This document shows, piece after piece, positions 19,524 to 27,894 of a DNA stretch of 64,000 bases. How positions within the stretch are numbered: position 1 is the first letter of the stretch; each line of letters opens with the position of its first letter. The DNA lies in contig NZ_CP117879.1 of the NCBI RefSeq assembly GCF_028736155.1, positions 2,170,001 through 2,234,000 on the forward strand, read 5' to 3'. A program made the position numbers and the translations under genes. The DNA comes from Flavobacterium sp. KACC 22763 (GTDB lineage: Bacteria; Bacteroidota; Bacteroidia; Flavobacteriales; Flavobacteriaceae). The notes under the pieces were generated by a model. That model saw nothing but the letters and a program-made list of their open reading frames with translations, did no database searches and was not told where the DNA came from.

Positions 19524-21200
19524 ATGAAAACTAACCGAATTAACCTTTTATGTGTCGCTCTCGCCTCTTTTGCTTTGAGTTTCAACACCGCTTCGGCACA
19601 AAAATCTGCTGATACGTATAAAAATATTGAGTTTAAAATGGCTGAAGTTCAAGAGCCTATAATTCCGCAGTACAGTGTGAATCTAAAAGACTTTGGAGCA
19701 GTAAATGGCGGTTATGTTTTAAATACAAAAGCTTTTGCAGATGCTATTGATGCACTTTCTAAAAAAGGCGGAGGAAAATTAATTATTCCAGCTGGGATTT
19801 GGCTAACAGGACCGATCATTCTTAAAAGCAATATCGAACTTCATGCAGAAAGAGGCGCATTAATCAAATTCAGTACCGATAAATCTTTGTATCCAATAAT
19901 TGAAACCAGCTTCGAAGGTTTAAACACTTGGCGTTGTATCTCTCCTATTTATGGAAAAAATCTAGAGAATATTGCGTTTACCGGAAATGGTGTTTGGGAC
20001 GGATCTGGCGAAGCTTGGCGACAAGTTAAAAAGAGTAAATTGACAGATGAACAATGGAAGAAATTTGTAGCTTCTGGCGGGGTTTTAAATGAAAAGAAAG
20101 ACAGCTGGTATCCTTCGGAACAATATTTAAAAGGTGCTAAAGGTGCCGATCAGAACATTCGTCTTGACTTGAAAACAAAAGAAGATTTTGAAGCGATTCA
20201 TGATTTCCTTCGTCCTGTTTTGGTAAGCATACAAAATAGTAAAAGAGTGCTATTTGACGGACCTGTTTTTCAAAATTCTCCTGCATGGAATATTCATCCG
20301 TTATTAATTGAAGATTTAATTGTTCGAAATATAACCGTTCGCAATCCGTGGTTTTCTCAAAATGGCGACGGACTTGATGTAGAATCTTGTAAAAATGTAG
20401 TGATTGAAAACTCAAGTTTTGATGTGGGTGACGATGCCATCTGCATTAAATCGGGTAAAGATAAAGACGGACGTGATAGAGGTGTTCCTTGCGAAAATAT
20501 CATCGTTAAAAACAATATCGTTTATCATGGACATGGCGGAGTAACCGTTGGAAGTGAGATGTCTGGCGGTGTAAAAAACTTGCACGTTTCTAATTGTACT
20601 TTTATGGGAACTGATGTTGGTCTTCGTTTTAAAAGTACTCGTGGACGTGGCGGTGTTGTAGAAAACATTTACATCTCTGATGTTTTTATGACTGATATTC
20701 CATCTCAGGCAATTTCGTTTGATTTGTATTATGGCGGAAAATCTATTGCTGAAACTTTAGCAGAAGGTGGAAATACCGTTAGTACAAAAGCAATTCCGGT
20801 AAACGAAGAAACGCCTCAGTTTAAAAATATCGTGATCAAAAACATTACAATCAAAGGCGCTCAGCAAGCTGTATTTTTGCAAGGTCTTCCTGAAATGAAT
20901 TTAGAAAATATTGAAATCTCAAACCTAATTGCAAAAGCTCAAAAAGGTTTTTCTATAATTGACGCTAACGGAATTAAAATCAGCAACGCACAATTGGATA
21001 TTGAAGCGAAGAATGCTTTCGAAATTTACAACACTAAAAACCTTTCGTTGAAAAATATTGAGTTTAATCCTTCTTCATCAAATGCGATTACAATTAACGG
21101 TGAAGCGAGTAAGAATATCGATTTGAGTGGTTCTTCTGTTAATTTTTCTAAGACGACTACTATTGATAAAAACGTTCCTAAAAAAGCGGTGAAATTTTAA
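19524..21200 (+). CDS. GH28 polygalacturonase-type pectinase, exported
   Basis: A 558-residue secreted glycoside hydrolase family 28 enzyme that hydrolyses galacturonic acid linkages in pectin. The signal peptide ends near residue 26 (NTASAQ). The right-handed beta-helix carries all four family motifs: N280-G-D282 in QNGDGLDVESC, the D303-D304 pair in VGDDAICIKSG, G-H337-G in YHGHGGVTVG, and R368-x-K370 in GLRFKS. D282, D303, D304 and H337 are the expected catalytic and support residues. It is somewhat longer than typical bacterial GH28 enzymes, with an insert at about residues 165-225. A candidate operator lies in its promoter. It is monocistronic and is followed by a double palindromic element. 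Confidence 0.95.
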   Translation: MKTNRINLLCVALASFALSFNTASAQKSADTYKNIEFKMAEVQEPIIPQYSVNLKDFGAVNGGYVLNTKAFADAIDALSKKGGGKLIIPAGIWLTGPIILKSNIELHAERGALIKFSTDKSLYPIIETSFEGLNTWRCISPIYGKNLENIAFTGNGVWDGSGEAWRQVKKSKLTDEQWKKFVASGGVLNEKKDSWYPSEQYLKGAKGADQNIRLDLKTKEDFEAIHDFLRPVLVSIQNSKRVLFDGPVFQNSPAWNIHPLLIEDLIVRNITVRNPWFSQNGDGLDVESCKNVVIENSSFDVGDDAICIKSGKDKDGRDRGVPCENIIVKNNIVYHGHGGVTVGSEMSGGVKNLHVSNCTFMGTDVGLRFKSTRGRGGVVENIYISDVFMTDIPSQAISFDLYYGGKSIAETLAEGGNTVSTKAIPVNEETPQFKNIVIKNITIKGAQQAVFLQGLPEMNLENIEISNLIAKAQKGFSIIDANGIKISNAQLDIEAKNAFEIYNTKNLSLKNIEFNPSSSNAITINGEASKNIDLSGSSVNFSKTTTIDKNVPKKAVKF

Positions 21201-21212
21201 TTTTTTTTTTGA

Positions 21213-21365
21213 ACCATATAAGTGATATAAGTTCATTTAATAAAAATGCGAATAAAAAAATCTCGCAAAGACGCCAAGTCGCTAAGAAAATAAAACTTGG
21301 CGACTTGGCGTCTTTGCGAGAACTATTTAAGAACCAGCTAAATTGAACTTATATCACTTATATGG
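21213..21365. repeat. Double palindromic element (family A core in another inverted repeat)
   Basis: Outer arms of about 27 bases, beginning ACCATATAAGTGATATAAGT (21213) and ending ACTTATATCACTTATATGGT (21365), differ by one base insertion. Inside them a second, perfect inverted pair begins TCTCGCAAAGACGCCAAGTC (21261) and ends GACTTGGCGTCTTTGCGAGA (21321). The whole 153-base gap between convergent genes is therefore two nested palindromes. Confidence 0.85.
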
Positions 21366-21377
21366 TTAAGAAAAAAA

Positions 21378-22214
21378 CTAGCTGTTTAGTTTATAAAATT
21401 CGTTCGCATTTACAAACCAAATCTTATTCTGATCTTCAACAGAAAACTTCGAAATATAATCTTCTAAAGTTTTTACCACTTCATTATAATCAGAAGCCAC
21501 ATTTAAAACTGGCCAATCTGATCCATACATTAATTTATCAACTGAAAAGTTTTCAAAAATTACATCTAAATACGGTTTTAAATCTTCTGGTTTCCAGTTT
21601 TTCCAGTCGGCTTCTGTGACCATTCCTGAGATTTTACACCAAACATTATCGTATTTTGCAATTTCCTCAATACCTTTTTTCCAAGAATCAATACTTCCCG
21701 ATTTAATATCTGGTTTTGCAATATGATCGATTACAAATTTTTCGTTTGGAAAATCTTTTACCAAACTTATTGCAGCTGGTAATTGACGTTCGAAAATTAA
21801 TATATCGTAAGTATAATTGAAGGATTTTAAAGCTGTAATTCCTCTTCTGAATTCTGTTCCGAACATAAAATCATCCGCTTCACCCTGTACAACATGTCTA
21901 AAACCTTTCAGTTTTTTTTGATCTGAAAAGAATTGCAAACGATCTTCAATATTCTCATTTCGCAAATCTACCCAGCCTACAACTCCTTTTATGAAATCAT
22001 TTTTAGAAGCCAAATCCAATAAAAAATGAGTTTCCTCTTCTGACTGACTTGCCTGAACTGCAACACAACCTTCAAACTGATTTTCTTTTAATAACGGCTG
22101 TAAATCTTCAGGAAGAAAATCTCTTTGGATATTCTGCATAGTTTCATCGATCCAGCTGTCTCGAACGGGATCAAACTTCCAAAAATGCTGATGGGAATCT
22201 ATTCTTTTACTCAT
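21378..22214 (-). CDS. Amidohydrolase, L-fuconolactonase/L-rhamnonolactonase-like
   Basis: A 278-residue metal-dependent amidohydrolase-2 family protein that probably opens a sugar lactone to the free acid. The N-terminal metal motif RIDSHQHFW is followed by FEGCVAVQASQSEEET, KGFRHVVQGEADDFM, FVIDHIAKPDI and LMYGSDWPVL, whose Asp is a catalytic ligand. This is the usual order in L-fuconolactonases. It lies six bases after the SDR gene on the minus strand. With the SDR, the Zn-dehydrogenase and the FAH hydrolase it forms a non-phosphorylated deoxysugar oxidation route. Whether the sugar is fucose or rhamnose cannot be told from the sequence. Confidence 0.85.
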   Translation of the reverse strand: MSKRIDSHQHFWKFDPVRDSWIDETMQNIQRDFLPEDLQPLLKENQFEGCVAVQASQSEEETHFLLDLASKNDFIKGVVGWVDLRNENIEDRLQFFSDQKKLKGFRHVVQGEADDFMFGTEFRRGITALKSFNYTYDILIFERQLPAAISLVKDFPNEKFVIDHIAKPDIKSGSIDSWKKGIEEIAKYDNVWCKISGMVTEADWKNWKPEDLKPYLDVIFENFSVDKLMYGSDWPVLNVASDYNEVVKTLEDYISKFSVEDQNKIWFVNANEFYKLNS

Positions 22215-22220
22215 ATCTTT

Positions 22221-23018
22221 TTAATTAACATCGCTGATTAAAGCGCGGTCTAAATGTACGTAACCTCCATCCACAAAAACAAATTGTCCTGTAGTATGTG
22301 ATGATTTTTCAGAAATGATAAAAAGAGCTGTATCCGCAATTTCTTCTGTTTTGGTCATACGACTTTCTAACGGAATACTTTTATTGATTTTATTCAAAAC
22401 AGTTTGTCCGTCTGGCAATGTTTTAATCCAATCTTCGTACGCTGGCGTATAGCTTTCAGCAATAATAATCGCATTCGAACGGATCCCGTACTGAATCAAA
22501 TCTACAGCCCACTCTCTGGTTAAGCCCAAAACTCCGCCTTTCGCTGCAGCGTAACCCGAAGTTCCACCCTGCCCTGTTAAAGCTACTTTTGAACCAATAT
22601 TTAAGATATTACCTTTTGATTCTTTTAAGTATGGAAGTGAATATTTAGCTAAAAGAAAATAACTTACTACATTCAATTTCAAAGAATCCATAAATTCCTC
22701 ATAAGAAGCATCTAATCCTGCACCATCATTTACACCAACATTATTAATTATAGCATCGATTCTTCCATATTTAGCTCCGATTACTTTTACGGCATTTTCG
22801 ATTGCAACAGGATCTGTTACGTCAGTCTGCACGAATAAAGAGTTAACCCCTCTTTTTTGAAGTCTTTCTACGTATTCGAAACCTCTTGCATTCCTGTCCA
22901 CCAAAACCGGAATTGCACCTTCATCTGCCAATCTGTTGATAATCGTTTCTCCAATACTGCCTTCTTTTCCAGCCGAACCAGAAACGACAACTATTTTATT
23001 TTTTAAGTTTAAATCCAT
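22221..23018 (-). CDS. SDR oxidoreductase, sugar or 2-keto-3-deoxy-sugar-acid dehydrogenase
   Basis: A 265-residue short-chain dehydrogenase. The cofactor loop is SGSAGKEGSIG, a slightly expanded form of the TGxxxGIG loop. INNVGVN is the NNAG element, and the catalytic triad is S143, Y156 and K160 (Y-A-A-A-K). The C-terminus FVFVDGGYVHLD is typical. In this context it would oxidise L-fucose/L-rhamnose or the derived 2-keto-3-deoxy acid with NAD(P). It is followed six bases later by the lactonase gene, so they are co-transcribed. A family B repeat separates it from the upstream Zn-dehydrogenase gene. Confidence 0.88.
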   Translation of the reverse strand: MDLNLKNKIVVVSGSAGKEGSIGETIINRLADEGAIPVLVDRNARGFEYVERLQKRGVNSLFVQTDVTDPVAIENAVKVIGAKYGRIDAIINNVGVNDGAGLDASYEEFMDSLKLNVVSYFLLAKYSLPYLKESKGNILNIGSKVALTGQGGTSGYAAAKGGVLGLTREWAVDLIQYGIRSNAIIIAESYTPAYEDWIKTLPDGQTVLNKINKSIPLESRMTKTEEIADTALFIISEKSSHTTGQFVFVDGGYVHLDRALISDVN

Positions 23019-23040
23019 TTTTGTGGGTATTAAATATTTA

Positions 23041-23182
23041 TTTTAAACACATAGAAACATAGTTTTAAAACCGTTTAAAAGACGTTTCACTTGCATTAAC
23101 AAACATAGCTATGTGTAAGAAACTAGTTTCTTTTTTTATTCTCTTTACAAACAATAAAAACCTATGTTTCTATGTGTTAGAA
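23041..23182. repeat. Palindromic element family B, copy 3
   Basis: TTTTAAACACATAGAAACAT at the left and CTATGTTTCTATGTGTTAG at the right are inverted. The centre has GACGTTTCACTTG and ACATAGCTATGTG, then ACTAGTTTC. It lies between two genes of the same apparent operon (Zn-dehydrogenase and SDR). Confidence 0.82.
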
Positions 23183-23186
23183 AAAA

Positions 23187-24200
23187 TTATTCTATTTCAA
23201 TTAATGCTTTGATGACATTATTTTTAGGATCAATTAAATTCCCAAAATCAGTAATCATTTCATCAAAACTCGTTCTGTGCGTGATATATTTTTTAGGATC
23301 AATTTTACCTTCTTTCAGACATTTCATTACATATTCGAAATCCACAATTGTTGCATTTCGGCTGCTCATTAAAGTCGATTCTCTTTTGTGGAAATCTGGA
23401 TGACTAAAACTCAATTCTCCCTTTTGAAGTCCGACCAAAACAAATCTTCCGCCATGCGAAATATAATTAAAAGCGCTGTTCATTACTTTCTGGTTTCCTG
23501 TAGCGTCAATTACCACATTTGCCATATCTCCGTTTGTCAATTCAGCTAACTTTTGCGCAACGTCATCGTTTAACGGATTAATCGTTTCATCTGCATTTAG
23601 TTCTGTTTTACAGAAATTTAATCTGTAATCGTTGATATCCATTACGATTACTTTTGCTCCAGCGATTTTAGCAAACTGAATCAATCCAATTCCGATTGGC
23701 CCTGCTCCCATTACCAAAACGGTATCAGTTGGTTTTACAGCCGCTCTTCTAACTCCGTGCGCTGCAATTGCCAAAGGTTCAACCAAAGCCAATTCATCAT
23801 AATCTAAACCTTGACCATGCAATAAATATTGTTCTGGGATTGATAGATATTCAGCCATTCCGCCGTCAATATGAACACCAAAAACTTTGATATTTACACA
23901 GCAGTTTGTCAATCCGTTTCTGCAGGCAACGCATTTTCCACAATTGAAATACGGAATAAAAGTTACTTTATCTCCAGGCTTGAAACCTTCAGCATTTCCT
24001 TTTACATATTCTGCAGCCAATTCGTGGCCAAGAATTCTTGGATATTCAAAATAAGGCTGAGTTCCTCCAAAAGCGTGAATATCAGTTCCACAGATTCCGA
24101 TTCTTTTAATTTTCAATAAAACTTCTCCCTCTTTTGGTTCTGGAATATTGGTTTCTTTTAATAGAAATTCCTGAGGTTTTTCGCAAACAATATATTTCAT
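23187..24200 (-). CDS. Zinc-dependent alcohol dehydrogenase, RspB/LgoD-like
   Basis: A 337-residue medium-chain dehydrogenase. The catalytic zinc ligands lie in GICGTDIH and GHELAAEYV. The structural zinc Cys cluster is CGKCVACRNGLTNCC, and the Rossmann motif is VMGAGPIGIGLIQFAK. The RNATIVDFEYV stretch near the C-terminus resembles sequences in the sugar-acid dehydrogenases RspB and LgoD (L-galactonate 5-dehydrogenase). It probably oxidises a sugar or sugar acid in the same route as the neighbouring SDR, lactonase and FAH hydrolase. It is flanked on both sides by palindromic elements, with the FAH gene upstream on the same strand. Confidence 0.88.
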   Translation of the reverse strand: MKYIVCEKPQEFLLKETNIPEPKEGEVLLKIKRIGICGTDIHAFGGTQPYFEYPRILGHELAAEYVKGNAEGFKPGDKVTFIPYFNCGKCVACRNGLTNCCVNIKVFGVHIDGGMAEYLSIPEQYLLHGQGLDYDELALVEPLAIAAHGVRRAAVKPTDTVLVMGAGPIGIGLIQFAKIAGAKVIVMDINDYRLNFCKTELNADETINPLNDDVAQKLAELTNGDMANVVIDATGNQKVMNSAFNYISHGGRFVLVGLQKGELSFSHPDFHKRESTLMSSRNATIVDFEYVMKCLKEGKIDPKKYITHRTSFDEMITDFGNLIDPKNNVIKALIEIE

Positions 24201-24233
24201 TTTTCGTTTTTCGTTTTGTTTAAATTTCTAATT

Positions 24234-24359
24234 AGACGCGGATTATACAGATTCGCTATCGCGAAGACACGGATGAAACAGATTTTTCATTAATTTTCTT
24301 AAATATAAAATCCGTTTAAATCCGCGTTTTTACGAAGTAAATCCGTTTTATCCGCGTCA
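24234..24359. repeat. Palindromic element family C, uninterrupted copy
   Basis: GACGCGGATTATACAGATTC at the left leads into CGCTATCGCGAAGAC. The right arm has TCCGCGTTTTTACGAAGTAA and TCCGTTTTATCCGCGTC. The arms match those at 8675-8727 and 8880-8920, but the centre is short and AT-rich with no inserted element. It lies between the FAH and Zn-dehydrogenase genes. Confidence 0.8.
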
Positions 24360-24377
24360 CAATAACAGATAGTTATA

Positions 24378-25232
24378 TTACTTTTTGTAAGCTACAGCCT
24401 TTTGTTTGCTTGTTCCTAATCCTTCAATTCCCAATTCAACAACATCGCCGGCTTTAATATAAATCGGATCTGGTTTAATACCTAAACCAACTCCCGGAGG
24501 TGTTCCTGTACTGATAATATCGCCTGGAAGCAAAGTCATAAACTGACTTAAATAATGTACCAAATAAGGAATTTTGAAAACTAGATTTAGTGTATTACTG
24601 TCTTGGTATTTTTTACCATTTACCGTCAGCCACATCTTTAAATTGTCAACATCAGCAATTTCGTCTTTTGTAGCCAAAAATGGTCCAAGAGGCGCAAAAG
24701 TGTCGCTTCCTTTTCCTTTTGCCCATTGTCCGCCACGCTCTAACTGAAAAGCTCTTTCGCTGTAATCATTCAATAAAGCGTAACCCGCAACATAATCTAA
24801 AGCTTCAGCTTCTTCAACATAACTTGCTTTTTTGCCCACGATAAAAGCCAATTCAACTTCCCAGTCGGTTTTTTCGCTATTTTTTGGAATAATCAAATCA
24901 TCGTCTGGACCGCACAAAGAAGTTGTTGATTTGAAGAAAATAATCGGTTCTGTCGGAATCGGAGCGTTTGTTTCTTTACAGTGATCAATATAATTTAAAC
25001 CAATGCAAATAATTTTTGAAGGTCTTGCCACTGGCGAACCCAAACGTACCGAAGCATCAACTTCTGGCAGAGTCGGGTTACTTTCTAATGTTTTTTGCAA
25101 TTTTTCTAATCCGTTTTCTTCAAAGAAACTTTCGTTAAAATCGGTTACAATTGAAGAAACATCATATCTCTTTTCTCCAATCAAAACTCCAGGTTTCTCT
25201 TTTCCGATTTCTCCAAAACGTATTAATTTCAT
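24378..25232 (-). CDS. Fumarylacetoacetate-hydrolase-family enzyme, 2,4-diketo-3-deoxy-sugar-acid hydrolase type
   Basis: A 284-residue FAH-fold hydrolase. IICIGLNYIDHCKETNAP begins the catalytic domain. Metal ligands are in TDWEVELAFIVG (E125, E127) and LLNDYSER (D156), followed by QWAKGKGSDTFAPLGPFL and GDIISTGTPPGVGLG. In the L-fucose/L-rhamnose diketo-hydrolase pathway such enzymes split 2,4-diketo-3-deoxy acids into pyruvate and L-lactate. The three dehydrogenase/lactonase genes downstream support this. The dehydratase that should make the 2-keto-3-deoxy acid is not in the window. It is divergent from the solute-binding-fold/CoA-transferase operon. Confidence 0.88.
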   Translation of the reverse strand: MKLIRFGEIGKEKPGVLIGEKRYDVSSIVTDFNESFFEENGLEKLQKTLESNPTLPEVDASVRLGSPVARPSKIICIGLNYIDHCKETNAPIPTEPIIFFKSTTSLCGPDDDLIIPKNSEKTDWEVELAFIVGKKASYVEEAEALDYVAGYALLNDYSERAFQLERGGQWAKGKGSDTFAPLGPFLATKDEIADVDNLKMWLTVNGKKYQDSNTLNLVFKIPYLVHYLSQFMTLLPGDIISTGTPPGVGLGIKPDPIYIKAGDVVELGIEGLGTSKQKAVAYKK

Positions 25233-25597
25233 AATCGTATATTTTTAATTGTTAGTTTATTTTCAATTGTAATTCTCCATTTATAAATTAAAAATTCTTC
25301 AAAAAGAACAAATCAAAATTAATAAATGTAAAAAATACAATTACAAAAATACTTTTTAAAAATTAATATCCGAGATATATTTCGTTTTCCTATTCTTAAA
25401 ATGACTAAACTTTAAATTTTTATAACATTCTTTAGATGGTTTGTAAAAATTATATCACTAATTCTCCTATTATGCAAAAAGATCCTTTAATAAATAAAGG
25501 ATTTCTTGCTCATTTAAATCTTATTTCTACTTTTGTAATTGTATTTTTTACATTTATTATTTCAAACGATTTCACTACCCAAAATTCCTATATAAAA
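25233..25597. promoter_or_regulatory. Divergent promoter region, FAH operon versus CoA-transferase operon
   Basis: A 365-base AT-rich stretch. On the minus strand TAATTTTG (25314-25321) matches the -7 consensus, with a TTG (25344-25346) 22 bases upstream, a good promoter for the FAH gene with a leader of about 75 bases. I found no clear box on the plus strand. An open frame reaches back to 25436 but is probably not translated. Confidence 0.45.
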
Positions 25598-26746
25598 ATG
25601 ATAAAATTAAAAGGCATAACTTGGAATCATACAAGAGGTTTACTACCAATGGTTGCCACATCACAGCGTTTTACTGAACTACATCCTGATGTTGAAATTT
25701 CTTGGGAGAAAAGAAGCTTACAAGAATTTGCAGATGCTTCTATCGAAGACTTGGCCAAAAGATTTGATTTATTGGTAATCGATCATCCTTGGACAGGTTT
25801 TGGAGCGCAAACCAAAGCGATTCTTCCGTTATCTGATTATTTATCTAACGAATATATTAAAGATCAAGAAAATAATACTGTTGGAAAATCGTACGGAAGT
25901 TATGTTTTTCATGATAAATTATGGGCGTTGCCAATTGATGCAGCAACTCCGGTTGCCTCTGCCCGCTTGGATCTTTTAGAAAAAAACAATTTAGAAGTTC
26001 CTAAAACTTATGATGATTTATTGGCTTTAGCGAAAAAAGGCTTAGTCGCTTTCGCTGGAATTCCGGTAGATGTTTTAATGAGTTTTTATATGTTTTGCTG
26101 CAGTTTGGGCGAATCTCCTTTTCTTTCTGAAGAAAAAGTGATTTCTGAAACTACAGGAATCAAGGCGCTTCAAATGTTTAGAGAACTGGCGCAGTTGATT
26201 GATCCAGCAAACTTTAATCGTAATCCAATTCAAGTTTATGAAGCAATGGTGAATTCAGACGAAATTGCGTATTGTCCGTTTGCTTATGGTTATTCTAACT
26301 ATTCTCGCATTGGCTACAGCCAAAACCTTTTACATTTTTATGATTTAGTAAAATTGAATGATAATCCAATGATTTCTTCTTTGGGAGGAACTGGATTAGC
26401 GGTTTCTTCATTCAGCAAACATATGGAAACAGCTATAAAATATGCAGAATTTACTTGTTCATCACAGGTTCAGCAGAATATTTATACCGATAATGGCGGT
26501 CAGCCGGGTCATTTACAAGCTTGGAAAAGCGAAAGAATTAATGGCGTGACGCACGATTATTTCAAAAATACACTTCCTGCTTTAGAACGCGCTTTCCTTC
26601 GTCCGAGATATTATGGACACATGTATTTCCAAGATCATGCTGGAGATGTGGTTCGCAATTATTTGATGAATGGCGGAGACGAACTAAAAGTATTGGAAGA
26701 AATGAATTCGCTTTACGCGGAATCTCTAAAAATCCAGATCGTATGA
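25598..26746 (+). CDS. Solute-binding-fold protein without signal peptide (first of two)
   Basis: About 382 residues from the ATG at 25598, which begins directly with MIKLKGITWNHTRG, the first beta strand of an extracellular solute-binding protein (family 1) fold. Typical features follow: FDLLVIDHPW, LWALPIDAATPVASARLDLL, VPKTYDDLLALA, GGTGLAVSSFSKHMETAIKYAEF and QQNIYTDNGGQPG. An ATG at 25436 would add 54 residues with one hydrophobic run, but that extension looks like non-coding AT-rich sequence. No signal peptide and no ABC permease genes are visible. The stop overlaps the CoA-transferase start (ATGA). It may be a cytosolic binding protein or an enzyme of the pathway; its role is unknown. 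Confidence 0.72.
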   Translation: MIKLKGITWNHTRGLLPMVATSQRFTELHPDVEISWEKRSLQEFADASIEDLAKRFDLLVIDHPWTGFGAQTKAILPLSDYLSNEYIKDQENNTVGKSYGSYVFHDKLWALPIDAATPVASARLDLLEKNNLEVPKTYDDLLALAKKGLVAFAGIPVDVLMSFYMFCCSLGESPFLSEEKVISETTGIKALQMFRELAQLIDPANFNRNPIQVYEAMVNSDEIAYCPFAYGYSNYSRIGYSQNLLHFYDLVKLNDNPMISSLGGTGLAVSSFSKHMETAIKYAEFTCSSQVQQNIYTDNGGQPGHLQAWKSERINGVTHDYFKNTLPALERAFLRPRYYGHMYFQDHAGDVVRNYLMNGGDELKVLEEMNSLYAESLKIQIV

Positions 26747-27894
26747 GACCTTTAGAAGGATTAGTTGTTCTGGAATTCTGCCAATTTTTAGCAGGACCTT
26801 CAGCTGGTTTAAAACTAGCCGATTTTGGTGCACGTGTCATCAAAATTGAGCGTCCTGTAAAAGGTGAAGCTTGCAGACAATTGAGCATCAAAGATTTATT
26901 TGTAGACGATAGCAGTTTGCTTTTTCATACCATAAACAGAAATAAAGAATCTTTTGCAGCCGATTTAAAAAATCCTGACGATTTGGTTTTAATTAAAAAA
27001 CTAATCCAAAAGGCTGATATTATGACGCATAATTTCAGACCTGGAGTGATGGAAAAAATCGGTTTAGATTTTGAAAATACGCTTTCTATTAATCCGCAAA
27101 TTATTTACGGAACTATTACAGGTTACGGAAATGAAGGTCCGTGGGCAAAAAAACCAGGACAAGATTTATTATTACAATCGCTTTCCGGATTAAGCTGGCT
27201 GAGCGGACGCAAAAGTCAAGGCCCAGTTCCTTTTGGTTTGGCTGTAGCTGATTTAATGTGCGGGAATCATTTTGTACAAGGAATTTTAGCAGCGCTTTTA
27301 AAAAGAGCCAAAACTAAAAAAGGCGTTTTGGTAGAAGTGAGTTTGCTGGAGTCTATTCTCGATGTCCAATTCGAAGCCATTACTTCTTTCTTAAATGATG
27401 GAGGCCAATTACCTGAACGTGGTGATATTAAAGGAAGTGCACATGCTTTTTTAAGTGCGCCTTACGGAGTTTATCAAACACAAGACGGTTATTTATCTCT
27501 TGCGATGGGCGATTTACTTTTTATTGGAAAAACATTAGGTTTAGATTTAAATGCCTTTGCAGATAAACATCTTTGGTTTGAAAAAAGAGATGAAATCAGA
27601 ACGATTTTGAGTGAAAGAATTAAAACCCAAACTTCTGATTACTGGATTGAAATCCTGCAAAAAGAAGGTATTTGGTGCGGAAAAGTTTTCAACTACGAAG
27701 AATTAGACAGTCAGCCTTTTGTGAATGAATTACAGCTGAAACAAACGGTGAAAAATACCGAAGGCGAAACTTTGGTAACCACCAGAAGTCCGATCCAATT
27801 GGATGGCGAAATTTTATTAAGTGAAAAAGCCGCTCCAAAAGTAGGACAGGATAATTTGAACATACACGAACAATTTTTAAACGATTTGAAATGA
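26743..27894 (+). CDS. CaiB/BaiF (family III) CoA-transferase, copy 1
   Basis: A 383-residue family III CoA-transferase, which moves CoA between carboxylic acids. LEGLVVLEFCQFLAGPSAGL and LADFGARVIKIERP form the N-terminal nucleotide-binding motif. HNFRPGVMEKIGLDF and IIYGTITGYGNEGPWAKKPGQD follow. The catalytic aspartate is D170 in GLAVADLMCGNHFVQG, the position of Asp169 in formyl-CoA transferase. It overlaps its neighbours on both sides by four bases. A close paralogue follows at once. The acid substrate is unknown; sugar-acid genes around it suggest a carbohydrate-derived acid. Confidence 0.92.
   Translation: MRPLEGLVVLEFCQFLAGPSAGLKLADFGARVIKIERPVKGEACRQLSIKDLFVDDSSLLFHTINRNKESFAADLKNPDDLVLIKKLIQKADIMTHNFRPGVMEKIGLDFENTLSINPQIIYGTITGYGNEGPWAKKPGQDLLLQSLSGLSWLSGRKSQGPVPFGLAVADLMCGNHFVQGILAALLKRAKTKKGVLVEVSLLESILDVQFEAITSFLNDGGQLPERGDIKGSAHAFLSAPYGVYQTQDGYLSLAMGDLLFIGKTLGLDLNAFADKHLWFEKRDEIRTILSERIKTQTSDYWIEILQKEGIWCGKVFNYEELDSQPFVNELQLKQTVKNTEGETLVTTRSPIQLDGEILLSEKAAPKVGQDNLNIHEQFLNDLK

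Noticed and set aside
25436..25597. Longer N-terminus for the first binding-fold protein, with a hydrophobic run
   Set aside because: The extra 54 residues are AT-rich, the hydrophobic run is far from the N-terminus with no cleavage motif, and the fold begins exactly at the ATG at 25598. It remains possible and is noted as the main test of the finding.
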